A stretch of DNA of 64,000 nucleotides from Carnegiea gigantea (GCA_029747015.1 JAKOGI010001545.1:155128-219127), one strand, 5' to 3'; counted from the first letter of the stretch, positions 39,464-51,955 are shown. Numbers and translations: made by a program. The notes: generated by a model from the sequence alone, not told the origin.

Positions 39464-40368
39464 TCAGAGGAATGATCTCAATATGAGTTTTCCAAGCATG
39501 TCTTCTAGGTACAGACGATAAGGAGCAAGGGAGGGATCGTACCCCCTAAAGGCACCTGGGGGCTCAGAACAGTCAACCTCATTTCCCTCAAGTATGGCAT
39601 AAGAATCAATAAGTAACATATCACAACACTCAGGGAAAAGAGAGGGTGGTGAGCAGGAAGAAGAAGTATGGAATGTATCAAAGAGGGTTGGGGGATATAT
39701 TGTCAACAAAATCAGGATTAGCTGGCCTTGCAACCACAACATCCACACATGAAGTCCCTATGGGAGTTTCATGAAGATCATCCTCCTCAATAAAAATGTC
39801 ATCTAACTCAGACCAAGTGTTATCCTCATTAACACTAGCGCTTACACCAAAGGTCTCACCTACCTCGAACTCCTCGACTGAGCCAAAGGGGAAGGTATAT
39901 CAAGAAAGGTCATGATAAACGCAATGTTGGCCCTACAGGTATTAGGAAAGGACGGAGCAACTGTGAGTAAAGTAGTCAAGGGATGGTCGAGTACTTCCTC
40001 TAGTCTAAACTCTAGAGGAGGGAAAGATGCACTATCATCACACAGATTGACATCAAATCTAGGAGCACTAGAACTAAGGTCAGTCTCGGGTGATAAGTGA
40101 TACTCCCATATTTTATTAGCAAACTCAATCTGTTGCTCATTCATTATCTCTATCATATTGCTAAGTCTAGCAAAGCCCTCATCAAAAATATAATAGGGAT
40201 AAGAATTGTTGTCATGGTCAGAATAATGAAAATTTTCGTACAAAGGAAGAGCATAATCAGGGATGCAACGGGGTGGGATGTATGAATTAGTGCAACTAAT
40301 CTCGTATTCATAAGTATCCTAAGCCAACCGGTCAAGAAAATTCTAGACTTCGTTAATATTTTTAGCAC
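39464..40368 (-). CDS. Unrecognised frames inside the gypsy-like element
   Basis: Two main minus-strand frames, 39860-40243 (127 codons) and 39464-39748 (94 codons), with an overlapping piece at 40153-40368. The first begins 'MYENFHYSDHDNN', contains 'MIEIMNEQQIEFANKIWEY' and is rich in acidic and aromatic residues. It lies soon after the primer-binding site, where gag would be, but has no capsid or zinc-knuckle signature. It may be the decayed coding remnant of the LARD's parent. No function is claimed. Confidence 0.4.
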
Positions 40369-40561
40369 ACAAATTCCAATACTCTAAAAGAATACGGGTC
40401 TCATAATTCACATCCTCATGAACTGTATTCAAAATTTTTCACTTCTCCAAGCAATAGTCACAATGAACAAGACATATTTTTTTTAATTTTTAATTTTTTT
40501 CATTCAAAATAAAAGCCTAGTCTCGAATACCCAAGTAAGCTCTAATATTAGAAAGCGTCAA

Positions 40562-40582
40562 CTCCCCGGCAACGGCGTCAAA
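40562..40582 (-). other. Primer-binding site of the gypsy-like element
   Basis: The minus strand next to the LTR end (…CCTAACA AG) reads TTTTTGACGCCGTTGCCGGG, complementary with one mismatch to the CCCGGCAACGGCGCCA 3' end of a tRNA-Asp-like molecule. Confidence 0.75.
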
Positions 40583-40586
40583 AACT

Positions 40587-41925
40587 TGTTAGGAAAAAAG
40601 TTTTAATATTTATAAACCCCAAGTGTAAGGTGCATCGTTGAATACTCGGGGTATCGTTCGCAGAGAGTTGAGTTTTCAAGTATTAGAGCTAACTAAAGCA
40701 TCTCAAGCTAGGTAAAACTGAAGGGATAGGAATAGAACTAAATTACTACAGCGAAAATAAAAGGACTATGATTAGACATATATAAGACAAACCAAGTAAT
40801 CAAGTCAAGCCCAAACTTTTCCTAGCTATGCTAGCATTTAGAGTTGATCGGTTGCATCGTCGAGGCCACCTAAGCCATCTCTTAAAGATCAATAGGCTAA
40901 TCTAGTTGCTCTAACCACCTATTTTTATGGGACTAGTTCAACTAAACTATTAGATTGACAACCCTTGACCTTACTAGCGACGAGACTATTTTTATATCCC
41001 AATCCCAACTATTTTCTCTGCCCATACTAGACAATTAACCTCACCTTTCAGCATAAGTCAATTGCCCAAAAACATGGATGAAGGCTCTTTTAAGCATTTC
41101 ATCAAACACTTGGCCGGTGTGAAAGAAAACTCTAGATTCTAGGCATAAACAAGGTAGGGTTGGGGCCTAAACAAGATTAATTAGCCATCAAAGGCTAGCC
41201 ACAATCCAATCCAACATAAAATCAATCATCAATCATTAATAAAACATAAAAACTCAAACTAAACCTAAACTAGCAAAGAAGAAGGCAAACATGAACAAGA
41301 GAGGGAAGAGAATGAAAATCTAATCTAATCAAACTAACTATACATGAATTAACAATGAAAACTAAACATTTAAACTGAATAATTCAAATACAAGAATTAA
41401 ACTAGTGAAACATAAACATGAACAACATATGAAAAAGAGAGAGAAAGGGGAAGAAAACTTAGTCTTGATTGATAGAAAGAACTTGAAATCTAAAACTTGA
41501 ATCCAAGATTACAAGCTTTAATCCTAATCTAGTTCTCCTATTGAGGTTTTATTTGACAAACTGACCTAAAACCTAGCCTAAAAATCATCAAAGAGAACTC
41601 CAAGCGACCCCCAAACAAAACGCACGAAGGGCTATTAAATAGAATCGCGCAATCGAACAGCGGCCCGGGGGGCATGACCGTGCCAAGGTGGCACGGCACC
41701 AATGTGCCACTTTTCTAGCGCAGTGGTTTGGCCTCCCGTCATCTCTTTCTTGTCTGCTTTCGTTGTTTTTGTCCGTCTTTGCTCCTTTTCGTGGTACTTG
41801 CTCCATTTGAACTTATTTCCTATAAAATGTAAATAAAACAAGTAAAAATCCTAAAGATTAAGTTATTATACAAGCTAAAGGTGGATGAAAGAGGCGCGTA
41901 AAATACAACAATTTGTCGCCTAATA
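40587..41925 (-). repeat. 5' LTR of the gypsy-like element
   Basis: Pairs with 36655-37994. The same family supplies the fragment at 1-264. Confidence 0.85.
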
Positions 41926-41930
41926 GTAGA

Positions 41931-43005
41931 CCATGGACTATATCAGTTCAAGTTTGTTAGTCAAGCTTGAATGAATAGCACCCTACCAACATCCTTTAAG
42001 ATTGGTCAGAATAAGAGCAGCTCTAGCATGATTGTAGTTAGCACTCCAGTTTTCACATCCACTTCCATTGATTGTAAAAATCCTAGTCCTGATATTGTAC
42101 ATGCAAGGCTTGGACATACTTCAATTTCTAAGATGCAACATCTTTCTTTTTGTAAGCAACATTTATCCACCACTTTTGCCTGTGATATTTGTGTAATAGC
42201 AAAAATGCATAGATTAACTTTCAATAAAAGCCATATAACTACTTCTTCACCATTTCAGCTGATTCATTTATGCCTCTAGGTTCCTTATAAGATTGCTAAT
42301 GTTTGCGCACCTCACTATTTCCTTACCATAGTTGATGACTTTACAAGAAATACTTGGACTTAACTTTTATAAGATAAAACTCAAGTTGGAAACACCATCG
42401 AACATTTCTTTCACATGATTTAGACTCAGTTTCATACTAAAATCACCATGGTCAGAAGTGATAATGGTACTCAGTTTATTAATACTAATTGGTTTCAATT
42501 TTTCTCTGAAAATGGCATTTTACATCAAAAATCTATTGTGAGAACACCACAGCAAAATGGTGTGGCTGAAAGAAAACATGGCCATCTTCTTACGACCGCT
42601 AGAGCAATTAGGTTTCAAGCAGGTTTGCCCAAACACTTTTGGGGAGAATGCATTCTTGTAGCCACACACATCATTAACAGACTTCCAATGCAAAATTTGA
42701 ACTGGAAAACACCTTTTAAAAAAGTTGCATGGCAAACCACCAACCTATGATCATTTAAGGGTCATAGGATGCTTAAGTTATGCTGCAAATCTAAAGCCTA
42801 TTGATAAATTTGAACCCAGAGCCAAAAGGTGCAACTTACTTGGCTATACTTTTGGTTCTAAAGGATACAAGTTGTATGATTTAAAAATAAAAAAGATTTT
42901 CCACAGTAGAGATGTGTTGTTTCATGAAAATGTGTTTCCTTTCAAAGGAGATCCAATTGGCAATCCTCTCCAAGTCTCAAATATCTCAAATTCAATTGAT
43001 GCACC
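41931..43005 (+). pseudogene. Outer Copia integrase, broken
   Basis: Resumes immediately after the gypsy-like insertion. The pre-integrase HHCC region ('HARLGHTSISKMQHL', 'CDICVIAKMHRLTF') lies at about 42100-42230. The core shows 'TIVDDFTRNTW' (about 42330), 'VRSDNGTQFI' (about 42451-42480) and 'TPQQNGVAERKHG' (about 42545-42583), i.e. the D...D...E triad of a Copia integrase that joins cDNA to the chromosome. The C-terminal region continues to 43005, where the SIRE-like element interrupts it. Stops at 42361-42363 and 42421-42423 and a frameshift near 42725 kill it. Confidence 0.85.
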
Positions 43006-44338
43006 TGTTATGATGTATAAGGTTTTGATGATAACAAATCTAAGTGTTGTTGTTGTTCCAAACAGGTTCTTACTGCTGTTCTCAATATCTAAAACTTGCT
43101 TGACTAATGGTTAACTAAGAACAGGTACTCAAGTCAGCGATATAAGTGCAGTCGTGAGGAATAGGGCCTGTGAAGTGTTTGAAGCAGGAAATTCGTCTCT
43201 CTATAAGATGACTGGTCATTACAACAAGATATCTTGATTTGATTTAGATTTTATATTTTTAGACTCTTGTTAATATGCCAATTAGAAAGTCTTAATTTAC
43301 CACTTACTTGAAACGGTTTTGCTTTTTGGAAAATATTTCGGATCACCTTTCAAAACAATCCTGGAAACAGGGTGGTCAGGGTGTTTCCAGATTAAGCTGC
43401 GAAAAAATGATTTCACACGATTTTTCTCTCTCTGATTTTGGGCAGCTTCTCCAAGATTTGCAAGCAAGATTTTTTTATGTAGTATCTTACCCCTTACCCT
43501 AAAACGGTTATCAAAATCTAAGGGGATTTGCAAAATCTTTTTGAATAAAAAGAATCTTCAACTTTTGGCAAGTGGATAAGGTTGTTGAGAAAATCATGGG
43601 CTAAAGGATGAAACCGTGTTGCTGAAGAATCACCGCCTTAAGCAATTAAGGAATTCTTACCAGCTCATGTTACCTCACCCCTTGCGGTTAAAGGACTCTA
43701 TCTCCTTTAGAAATTTTGGTTTTCAAAAATTTGAGGAATTGTTTTTACCAAGCACTATATAAAGTCGCTTCTTACAACTCATAAGCATCGGTTTTCAAAG
43801 GCAAAAATTCAGTGTTCATGAGCTTAAAAGTTTCAAAAGAAAACCGTGTCTAGCAAGTGAGTTATTTGAGCTTTCAAAGTTGGCATACTAGGACTTCATT
43901 GTACCCTATATTAGTTTAGTTGAGAAGCATTGTAATAGGGTGTTTTTCTTTATATTCTTCTTTCACAAAAGTGAGTTGAGTATGTGTCCAAATCAAGGGG
44001 ATTTTGGACGTGGAGTAACCTGTCTTAGGGAAGACGGTTACGTGGGTTGCAATTTGTAACAAGGTGTATTACTATTGTAACGTGATTAGCCCGTTTAGTG
44101 AAGTGTGTAAATCCTACACGGGGTAGGTCGTGGTTTTTCACCTCAGTTGGGCTAGAGGTGTTTTCCACATAAAAATCCTGTGTTTATTATTTCAGCATTT
44201 AATTTTGTTTGATTTTTGGTTCTGCATATCTCAGAAACAACCTACGCGAACAGGGTCTAAGACTGTTTGCCAGCATATTGCGAAAATCGGACACCACAAT
44301 TCACCCCCCTCTTGTGGTTGTTACTCTCGAAAGCAACA
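43006..44338 (+). repeat. 5' LTR of Copia element 2
   Basis: Pairs with 52436-53784. Confidence 0.93.
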
Positions 44339-44340
44339 AG

Positions 44341-44352
44341 TGGTATCAGAGC
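44341..44352 (+). other. Primer-binding site (tRNA-Met) of Copia element 2
   Basis: TGGTATCAGAGC, two bases after the LTR end. Confidence 0.92.
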
Positions 44353-44395
44353 AGGCTCTCCTTTGAAAGGCTAACACCTTGAGAGATCCTTGTAG

Positions 44396-46135
44396 ATGAG
44401 TACCCCACAAGGCATGCTTGAAGGTCAATCCATAACTCGACCACCATACTTCAATGGCCAACACTATGGTTGGTGGAAGAATAGGATGGAAAACTACATC
44501 CAAGTCGAGGACTATGAGTTGTGGATGCTCATCAAGAATGGACCACTCATCCCTGAGAAAACAACTGAAGATGGAAAGTCAATCCCCAAGGAGCCTAAGG
44601 AATTCAATGCTGAAGATTACAAGATGATGGAGAAGAATGCCAAGGCCAAGAAACTTCTATATTTCGGCCTAGGTCCTGATGAATATACTCGCATATCTGA
44701 ATGTGAGCCGGTCAAGGAGATATGGGATGCTTTGCAAATAGCTCACGAAGGGACCAATCAGGTAAAGCAATCCCGGATTGAATTGCTTATGAGAAAATAT
44801 GAGCTGTTTGAGATTGGTGATCGTGAAAGTGTGATGGACATGTACACTCGCTTCACTCACATAACGAATGAGTTGAAATCGCTGGGAAAATCCTTCACCA
44901 CTGAAGAATTGGTGAGGAAAATCCTAAGAATTTTACCTCATTCTTAGGAAGCGAAAGTAGCGACCATCCAAGAAGCTAAGGACATGAACAAGATCACCCT
45001 AGATAAGCTGATTGGAAATCTCCAAACGTATGAACTTAGAAAAAATTCCCAACAGAAGGATGAGACAAAGAGAGATCGAGGTCTTACTCTAAAGGCCTTA
45101 GAAGATGATTCTGATTCTGATGAGGAGGAGATTGCCATGATAACTCAAAAATTTAAGAAGTTCTTTAAGAAAGTTAAAGAAAACAGCAGAAGGAAGGACT
45201 TCGGCAAGGGCAGGAACACCTCTCGGGAACAGTTCTCTGGGTGCTTCATGTGTGGCAAGTTAGACCACATTGTGAGAAACTGCCCACTACACAAGGAGGA
45301 ACAAGAACCCGAACACCCTAGAAAACAGGGGAGGAAACAGGGTGTAAGTAGCTCAGCGAAACGATTCTCAAAAGCTATGCTCGCGGCTTGGGGTGATTCA
45401 AGCGAGGATGAGGAAAGGTCTGAAGCCGAGGAAGCTGATGTGGCACTCATGGCAAGAGGTGACACTGATTCAGATGATGGATCAACAGATAATCTGACTC
45501 AACTCAAGAACAAGGTACGTGGTCTAAATAAGTCAACTCTTGAGGAATTAGTGTACACTATAATGGATATATGTGTTGAATTAAAAAGGGATGTTCATGA
45601 CCTAGAACTTGAAAATGAAACTCTTAAATTGGAAAAACTTGAAGTTGACAAATAGACACTTGCCTTGCATGAAAATATTAATGTGCTTAAAGAAACTCTA
45701 CTCATGAAAGAAGAGACTTGTTTCATTAATCTGACTGAGCTAGAAAAGGAATCTCTTGGCTTAAAAGGAAAGGTCGAATCTTTGCTGGAAGAAAACAAAA
45801 ACTTGCTTGAGAAAATAAAACAAATGGAATTAGACCTTGTCACAAACAAGCTCTGGAACAGGTCCTCAAGGGCGCTTGAATGGTTAAACACACATCATAG
45901 TCGAAATAGAAGAGGACTAGGTTTTGTGCCTAAGATGACCTACCCAGTTAATAGAAAATACGTAGGATTATCTGAGAACATTGTATGTTATCACTGTGGT
46001 AAAATGGGTCATTATCGTTATACTTGTCCCTCGAGAAAGTATGCCATTAAAAGGAACACAGCTTATGTAAAACAAATATGGGTTAGGAAAGGTGAGATTT
46101 GTACGTCTAAAGGAATGGGACCCAAGTGGATCTGA
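44396..46135 (+). pseudogene. Gag of Copia element 2, with two zinc knuckles
   Basis: It starts 'MSTPQGMLEG'. The capsid-type region (residues 1-190) is followed by a Lys-rich linker, the knuckle 'CFMCGKLDHIVRNC' (about 45242-45283), an acidic stretch, a long coiled coil (about 45500-45870) and a second knuckle 'CYHCGKMGHYRYTC' (about 45988-46029). Stops occur at 44945-44947 (Trp to TAG compared with element 1), 45653-45655 and 46133-46135. All other sequence is open, so the pieces are only lightly damaged. The two-knuckle, coiled-coil gag is the same layout as element 1. Confidence 0.88.
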
Positions 46136-48034
46136 GTTCCCAAAACTAACCTATGATCTGTTTTGCAGGCTGAAGTGAGAGAAAACCACCTAGCAAACAA
46201 CCCAGCAAACAGCGCAGGGAACAACCTAGGGAACAAGCAGCTGTGGTATGTTGACAGTGGGTGTTCGAGGCATATGATTAGTGAAAAATCCAATTTTCCC
46301 TCACTTACAGCTTCAGAAGGAGGGAGTGTGGCATTTGGAAATGACAAATCTGGGACAATTGTCGGTATAGGTAAGATAGGTGAGTCACTCTCCCATTCAA
46401 TTGACAATGTTTATTTTGTGGATGGATTAAAACACAACTTACTAAGTGTGTCCCAACTGTGTGACAAAGACAACCTAGTAGTGTTCTCTCCAACACGTTG
46501 CTTGGTTGTAAATATGAACACAGGAGATGTTGTGTTGAGGGGGAAGTGACACAAAAATGTTTATAAAGTATGTATTTCTACTCTTCCCCAAAATAATTTG
46601 ACTTGTTTGAGTGCTTTAAATGATGATGCTATGCTTTGGCACAAAAGACTAGGTCATGCAAGTTACTCGCTTTTGAACAAACTTGTAACCAAAGACTTAG
46701 TGGTTGGCTTACCTTCCATCAAATTCAATGATGACAAGGTATGTGATGCATGTGCCAAAGGCAAACAAGTCAGAAATTCATTTAAATCTAAAAGGTGTGT
46801 AAGCACTACTCGACCTCTTGAATTAATACATATGGATCTATGTGGTCCAATGAGGATCATGAGTAGAGGTGGTAAGAGGTATGTGCTTGTGATAGTGGAT
46901 GACTACTCTCGTTTTACTTGGACCTTGTTTTTGGCTTCTAAAGATGAAACTTTTGAAAAATTTCTTGCTTTCATTAAAAAGACTGAAAAGAGGGTAGGAT
47001 ACTCTTTGGTGTGCCTAAGGTCTGATCATGGTATAGAATTTGAAAATTCGAGCTTTATTGACTATTGTAAAGAGCATGGTGTTGATCATAATTTTTCAGC
47101 CCCAAGAACACCCCAACAGAACGGGGTGGTAGAACGCAAAAATCGTACTCTAGAGGACATGACTAGAACAATGCTCGTTGCTAGTGGTCTTCCTAGAAAT
47201 TTTTGGGCTGAAGCCTTAAACACATCATGTTACATTATAAATAGAGGCATGATTAGACCTCTTCTTAACAAAACTCCTTATGAGCTCCTCAAAGGAAGAA
47301 AACCCAATATTTTGCATTTGAGAATTTTGGGTTATAAATGTTTTGTGCATAATAATGGAAAGGATGCCTTAGGAAAATTTGATCCAAGGAGTGATGAAGC
47401 AATATTCCTTGGTTACTCCTCGCATAGTAAGGCATACAAAGTGTTTAATAAGAGAACCTTGTGTGTTGAGGAAAGTGTGCATGTGCTTTTTGATGAAACT
47501 AACTCTCTAAGTGAGAATGATGCACAGGAGGAAGACCTTGAACTAGGTCTTGTTAGAAAAGACTTGCTGCTCCAAGATGAACAAGGTAAGGAAGCCACTG
47601 AGGGATCAAGGTCTGAAGCTGTTCTTAAGGAAGGTAAGCAAGGTGTGAACCAAACAGGGGGAAACAGGGTGGAACCCTGTTCGGGACAACATCAGCCGAA
47701 TCCTTCAGGGATAAATTCAGGAACAAGTTCCCAAACAGGCTCGAGAACAGGTCCTGAACCTGTTTCACCAAGTATTCCAGCTAGGATGGAGAGCGTGTCT
47801 ATGAACCCACTTTCACCACAATCATGGAAATACCAAAGTTCACATCCTCTTGATCAAATTTCGTTTGATATTAATGCAGGAGTTCAAAGTAGATCTAGGC
47901 TCAAAAATTTCTGTGCTTTCTATGCTTTTCTCTCAAAAATTGAGCCAAAGAATATTAATGACGCTCTTGCAGATTCAGATTGGGTCACAGCCATGCAAGA
48001 AGAACTCCATCAGTTTGAAAGGAACAAGGTATGA
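46136..48034 (+). pseudogene. Protease and integrase of Copia element 2
   Basis: Protease 'WYVDSGCSRHM' (about 46245-46277) is followed by 'NVYFVDGLKHNLLSVSQL'. A stop at 46547-46549 separates it from the integrase frame (46598-48034). Integrase has the HHCC zinc region ('WHKRLGH', 'CDACAKGK') and the full catalytic triad: Asp in 'HMDLCGP' (about 46832), Asp in 'LRSDHG' (about 47020) and Glu in 'GVVERKN' (about 47130). The frame runs on through the linker into the start of RT, stopping at 48032-48034 where Trp is expected. With more than 470 open codons this integrase could still fold. Confidence 0.9.
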
Positions 48035-49414
48035 CACCTTGTGCCATGGCCAAAGGATAGAACAATCATTGGAACCAAGTGGGTATTCCGTAACAAGCTT
48101 GATGAGTGCGGAACAGTCACTAGGAACAAGGCCTGGCTGGTGGTTCAAGGCTACAACTAAGAAGAGGGAATTGATTATGAAGAGACCTTTGCACCTGTTG
48201 CAAGGATGGAGGCCATTTGAATCTTGATAGCCTTTGCAGCCCACATGGAGATCAAGTTGTATCAAATGGATGTCAAAAGTGCGTTTCTAAATGGATACCT
48301 TAAAGAAGAAGTGTATGTCAAACAACCCCCCGATTTTGAAAGTGATGAATTTCCTAACCATGTTTTCAAACTTAACAAAGCACTTTATGGTTTAAAACAA
48401 GCTCCTAGAGCCTGGTATGAGCGGTTGTCAAGTTTCTTATTGGAAAATGATTTTAAAAGAGGCAAGGTAGATAATACCTTGTTTCTAAAATCTAAGGGGG
48501 AACATTTGTTGATTGTCCAAGTATATGTCAATGACATCATATTTGGTGCAACTCATCATGATTTGTGCAATGAATTTTCAAAAATGATGAGGAGTGAGTT
48601 TGAAATGAGCATGATGGGTGAGCTTAATTTCTTTTTAGGCTTGCAAATCAAGCAAACTTCAAACGACACCATGATCCATCAACAAAAGTATGTCAAGGAG
48701 TTACTTAAGCGTTTTGGGATGGAGTCGGCCAAGCCCATTAATACTCCCATCTCTCCCTCAACCAGGTTGGTAATGGATGATGGTAGTCCCTCAGTTGAGG
48801 AGAAATCCTATAGGGGCATGATAGGGTCACTCCTATACCTAACCGCTAGTAGACCTGACATTGTTTTCAGTGTTGGTCTATGTGCACGTTTTCAGTCTAA
48901 CCCTAAAGAAACTCATCTAAAGACTGTTAAACGGATTTTAAGATATTTAAAACATACACCTGATCTAGCCTTGTGGTATTCTAGAGGTTGCAACTTTGAT
49001 CTTGTTGGGTATGCTGATGCTGATTATGCAGGTTTTTTGGTTGATAGAAAAAGCACCTCAGGTATGGCTCACTTTCTTGGACCTTGTTTGGTATCTTGGG
49101 CAACCAAGAAACAACTCTCTGTTGCCTTGTCCACAGCAGAAGCTGAATACGTGGCAGCTGCATCCTGTTGTGCTCAGTTATTATGGATAAAGCAACAACT
49201 CAAGGATTTTTGTGTTGACATAGGATGCATTCCTATTTATTGTGACAATACAAGTGCAATTAACATTGCCAAAAATCCATGTCAACACAAAAGAACAAAA
49301 CATATTGACATTCGTCATCATTTTTTAAGAGACAATGTTGAAAGAGGAGTGATCTCAATGCATTTTTGTGCCACTGAAAATCAAATTGCTGATATATATT
49401 CACCAAGGCACTAA
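48035..49414 (+). pseudogene. Reverse transcriptase and RNase H of Copia element 2; YVDD box is YVND
   Basis: After stops at 48032-48034, 48158-48160 and 48218-48220 the frame is open from 48224 to 49414 (396 codons). RT blocks are 'QMDVKSAFLNGYL', 'YGLKQAPRAWYERL' and, at about 48523-48540, 'VYVNDIIFG', where the family has YVDD. The first catalytic Asp is Asn, which should abolish polymerase activity. RNase H follows: 'GYADADYAGF', 'AEAEYVAAA', 'CDNTSAINI' and 'HIDIRHHFLRDN'. The polyprotein ends at TAA 49412-49414. Confidence 0.9.
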
Positions 49415-49916
49415 GCAGAGAACAATTTGAAAGGAATAGACTCGAACTAGGTTTAATTAGAACAACTTGACCATCTTGTTCTCTCTCCCTGTTGGTAATA
49501 TTCAAAAGCTACGGGTTCAATATGTTACAATATTTGTTTGCCATCAATTTCTGTGCTATGTCTAGCATATGTGAGCTTTGCAACCTGCTGACACTCGTTG
49601 AGGTCTAATGAGATTGCCCTTATTGTCCCATGTTACCGAGCAAGTAACCTCAAGAACAAGCACTAGGAATAGGTACGCCTCTTGTTTGTCAAATGTGTGC
49701 AACTAGCTGAGATTTGCTTCACATCTTCCCAAGGCGTGCGCGGCCGGATTTAATGATAAAGCTCGTTGCAAAACGGGCAAAATCTTTAAAAGATCTTGCA
49801 CGCCTCTCCTTTTTAAAGCTTTCTTCAAACTTGCTTCATTCTCTCACCTCCACCATAATTCTTCTTGCTTTGAAATTCCGTTCGAGAAACCCTAATCTCT
49901 CTCCTCCCTCTGAAAA

Positions 49917-51955
49917 ATGGCGTCCCCCATCAGCACCATGAGTTCCATGTCCTTGACCCAGGGCAACCAGTCACCAAGCACAACTTTACAAATAGCCACA
50001 ACCCTGTTTGCTCCCACGTAATTTCTGGCAGCTTTCATGGAAGGTAAATTCGCTGAACCATCATGCCCCATCCTTTACAAACCTTTTGGATTTCTGAAAA
50101 GCATAGACCTCAGAACAGTAGGTCTAAGATTGAAAGACATTCCCTATAAATTTGGGTGGGATTTAGTTCTGTTTGGTAAATCGAGTGTATGTCTGAAGTC
50201 TGGAGAACCCCAAGAACCTTTTGGGGCATCTGGTAGAGAAATTGGGGCTACAGATGAACTCTTTTTACTTGAACATGGCCTGGATGACATCAATTCTTTC
50301 AGGCTGTTTTCAGAGTAGGAAACAGGGGCTGAAACAGGGCCTAGCTCGCCTACTTATTCTGTCTTGGCCCACATGGCCAAGTCTAGTATGTCACTTTTCA
50401 GGGATGACCTAGGAGAAGATTTGTCAAAAGAAGTAAGGGGAAGTAGTGGTCAACTGGAGGAGTCTCCTGCCGAGACTGAACAAGCCACACCGGTACCATA
50501 AACCGGTGAGAAATGCAAAAGGTATAAAATTATGGCTAGGCGCACTAGAATGCCAAGAACAAGACCACCATCAAGGCCTAAAAGCGGCCAAACTGAAGAA
50601 CCCCCAAAGACTGAAACCCCTGTCAAACCAAAACCACAAATTTTCTCTCTGGCCAAACCCACTACCAGGCCAACCAGAAAATCAGCCTGAATTGCTTTTC
50701 AATCCACGTCTCGTCCTGCCAAACAGCCTTTTCCTGTTGTTGAGGAAATTGATTCCTCTTCTGAGCCTTCCTCTGATAGTGACACTGAGAACACCTCCTT
50801 CAAACAGGGCACTCCCGTGTTCTCAGAGTCCTCAGAGGACAAGCCTCTACCTGCACCCAAACCAGCCTCCACTGTACCCTCCAAATCATCACTCACAAAA
50901 ACCCCCAAGCGAAAAGCCTCTCTCAAACACGCCTCCACACAAGACACCCCTACTGAGCCCCAGCCTAAGAGAGCCAAGAAGTCAACCCTGTCTGCAATTT
51001 CAGCCAAACTGACCCAACTGCTTCAGAGACGGGTAGTCAGGGGCAAAATCATCAAGGTCAAGTATTTTGAGGAATAGGGTCATGGGGTATTTCTGCATAA
51101 GCTGCGTGCACAGGGGTGGTTTGAACTGTTTACAAACACCCAGTTGGGGTGTTCTGTCCACGAGTTGGCACAGTTTTACGCCAACTGCACTGTCACCGAA
51201 GGAGTGGTGACAAGTACTGTTAATGGGAAGCAGTTTCGCTTTGATGTGAAGATATTAGGGAAAATTTTGGGGATTCCCTCCACGAGCTTTGATGTATATG
51301 TAAGGGAAGATAAGACTGTTCTTGGGACAGCCCGCCTGCTGGAGCTTTCCCAGAAATTCAGCCAGTAACCAAGCCTGCAAACACCCCAGTCAGTGAAGAA
51401 AGGGGACATGACATCTCTTCATCAGTTGATATTTTGGTTTATTATCAAAAATGTCATCCCCAGGGGCCAGGGTCGAAATCTTACTGATGCCATGGATCAG
51501 TGTCTTATGGATCTGATGGACAAAGAAGAGCAAATCAACCTTCCTACCATCATGGTTCGACATATTGTAAGAATTGCAAACACCTCCAGGGAACATGACC
51601 TTGGGTATGGTTTCTTCTGGACTAGTGTTTTTGAGCACTTTGGGGTGACACTGGAGAAGAAGGTGGGAGCTCAGTTCATTGATGAGATCGGGAGCAACAC
51701 TCTCATGGGGTGTGGATACACGTTGATTGAGGGATCTGCTCAGAACAAGGGCCCAGAACACCCCGTCCTCCTGTTCCTGGCAGTTCCTCAGTCAAAATTG
51801 AGGCTGTTCTGGAAGACAACTCTCGACTAAGTGCTGAGCTTACTGCTGTGAAGGCTGCCCTGGACGAGGAAAAAGCTCTAAATGCCAAGCGTCATGAAGA
51901 TCTCCTCGCCCTTCTCTCTTCCCTCTCAGCAAAATTTTCCCCTCCTGCTCCCTGA
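49917..51955 (+). pseudogene. Extra frame after RNase H (envelope position), element 2
   Basis: The ATG at 49917 ('MASPISTMSS') starts about 500 bp after pol; the frame ends 'KFSPPAP' at 51955. Order: N-terminal region with 'KPFGFLKSI' and 'LRTVGLRLKDIPYKFGWDL'; a long Pro/Ser/Lys-rich linker (about 50560-51000) with a basic patch 'KRAKKS'; a central domain (about 51150-51720) with 'FDVYVREDKTVLG', 'LIFWFIIKNVIPRGQG' and 'EHDLGYGFFWTSVFEHFG'; and a C-terminal coiled coil (about 51795-51915). A few stops and frameshifts interrupt it. It has no signal peptide and no membrane anchor. The basic patch could be a nuclear signal. Function unknown; conserved with element 1. Confidence 0.75.

Larger units (their letters stand above)
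36655..41925 (-). mobile_element. Non-autonomous gypsy-like (LARD-type) element nested in the outer Copia
   Basis: Two long LTRs of about 1.34 kb (36655-37994 and 40587-41925) are flanked by GTGGA (36650-36654) and GTAGA (41926-41930), a duplication with one mismatch. Next to the right LTR, the minus strand carries 'TTGACGCCGTTGCCGGGGAG' (about 40562-40582), a near match to the tRNA-Asp-type primer site used by many Tat/Athila-related gypsy elements. The element therefore reads on the minus strand, opposite to its host. The 2.6-kb interior has only short frames and no protease, RT or integrase, so it is non-autonomous. Confidence 0.88.
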
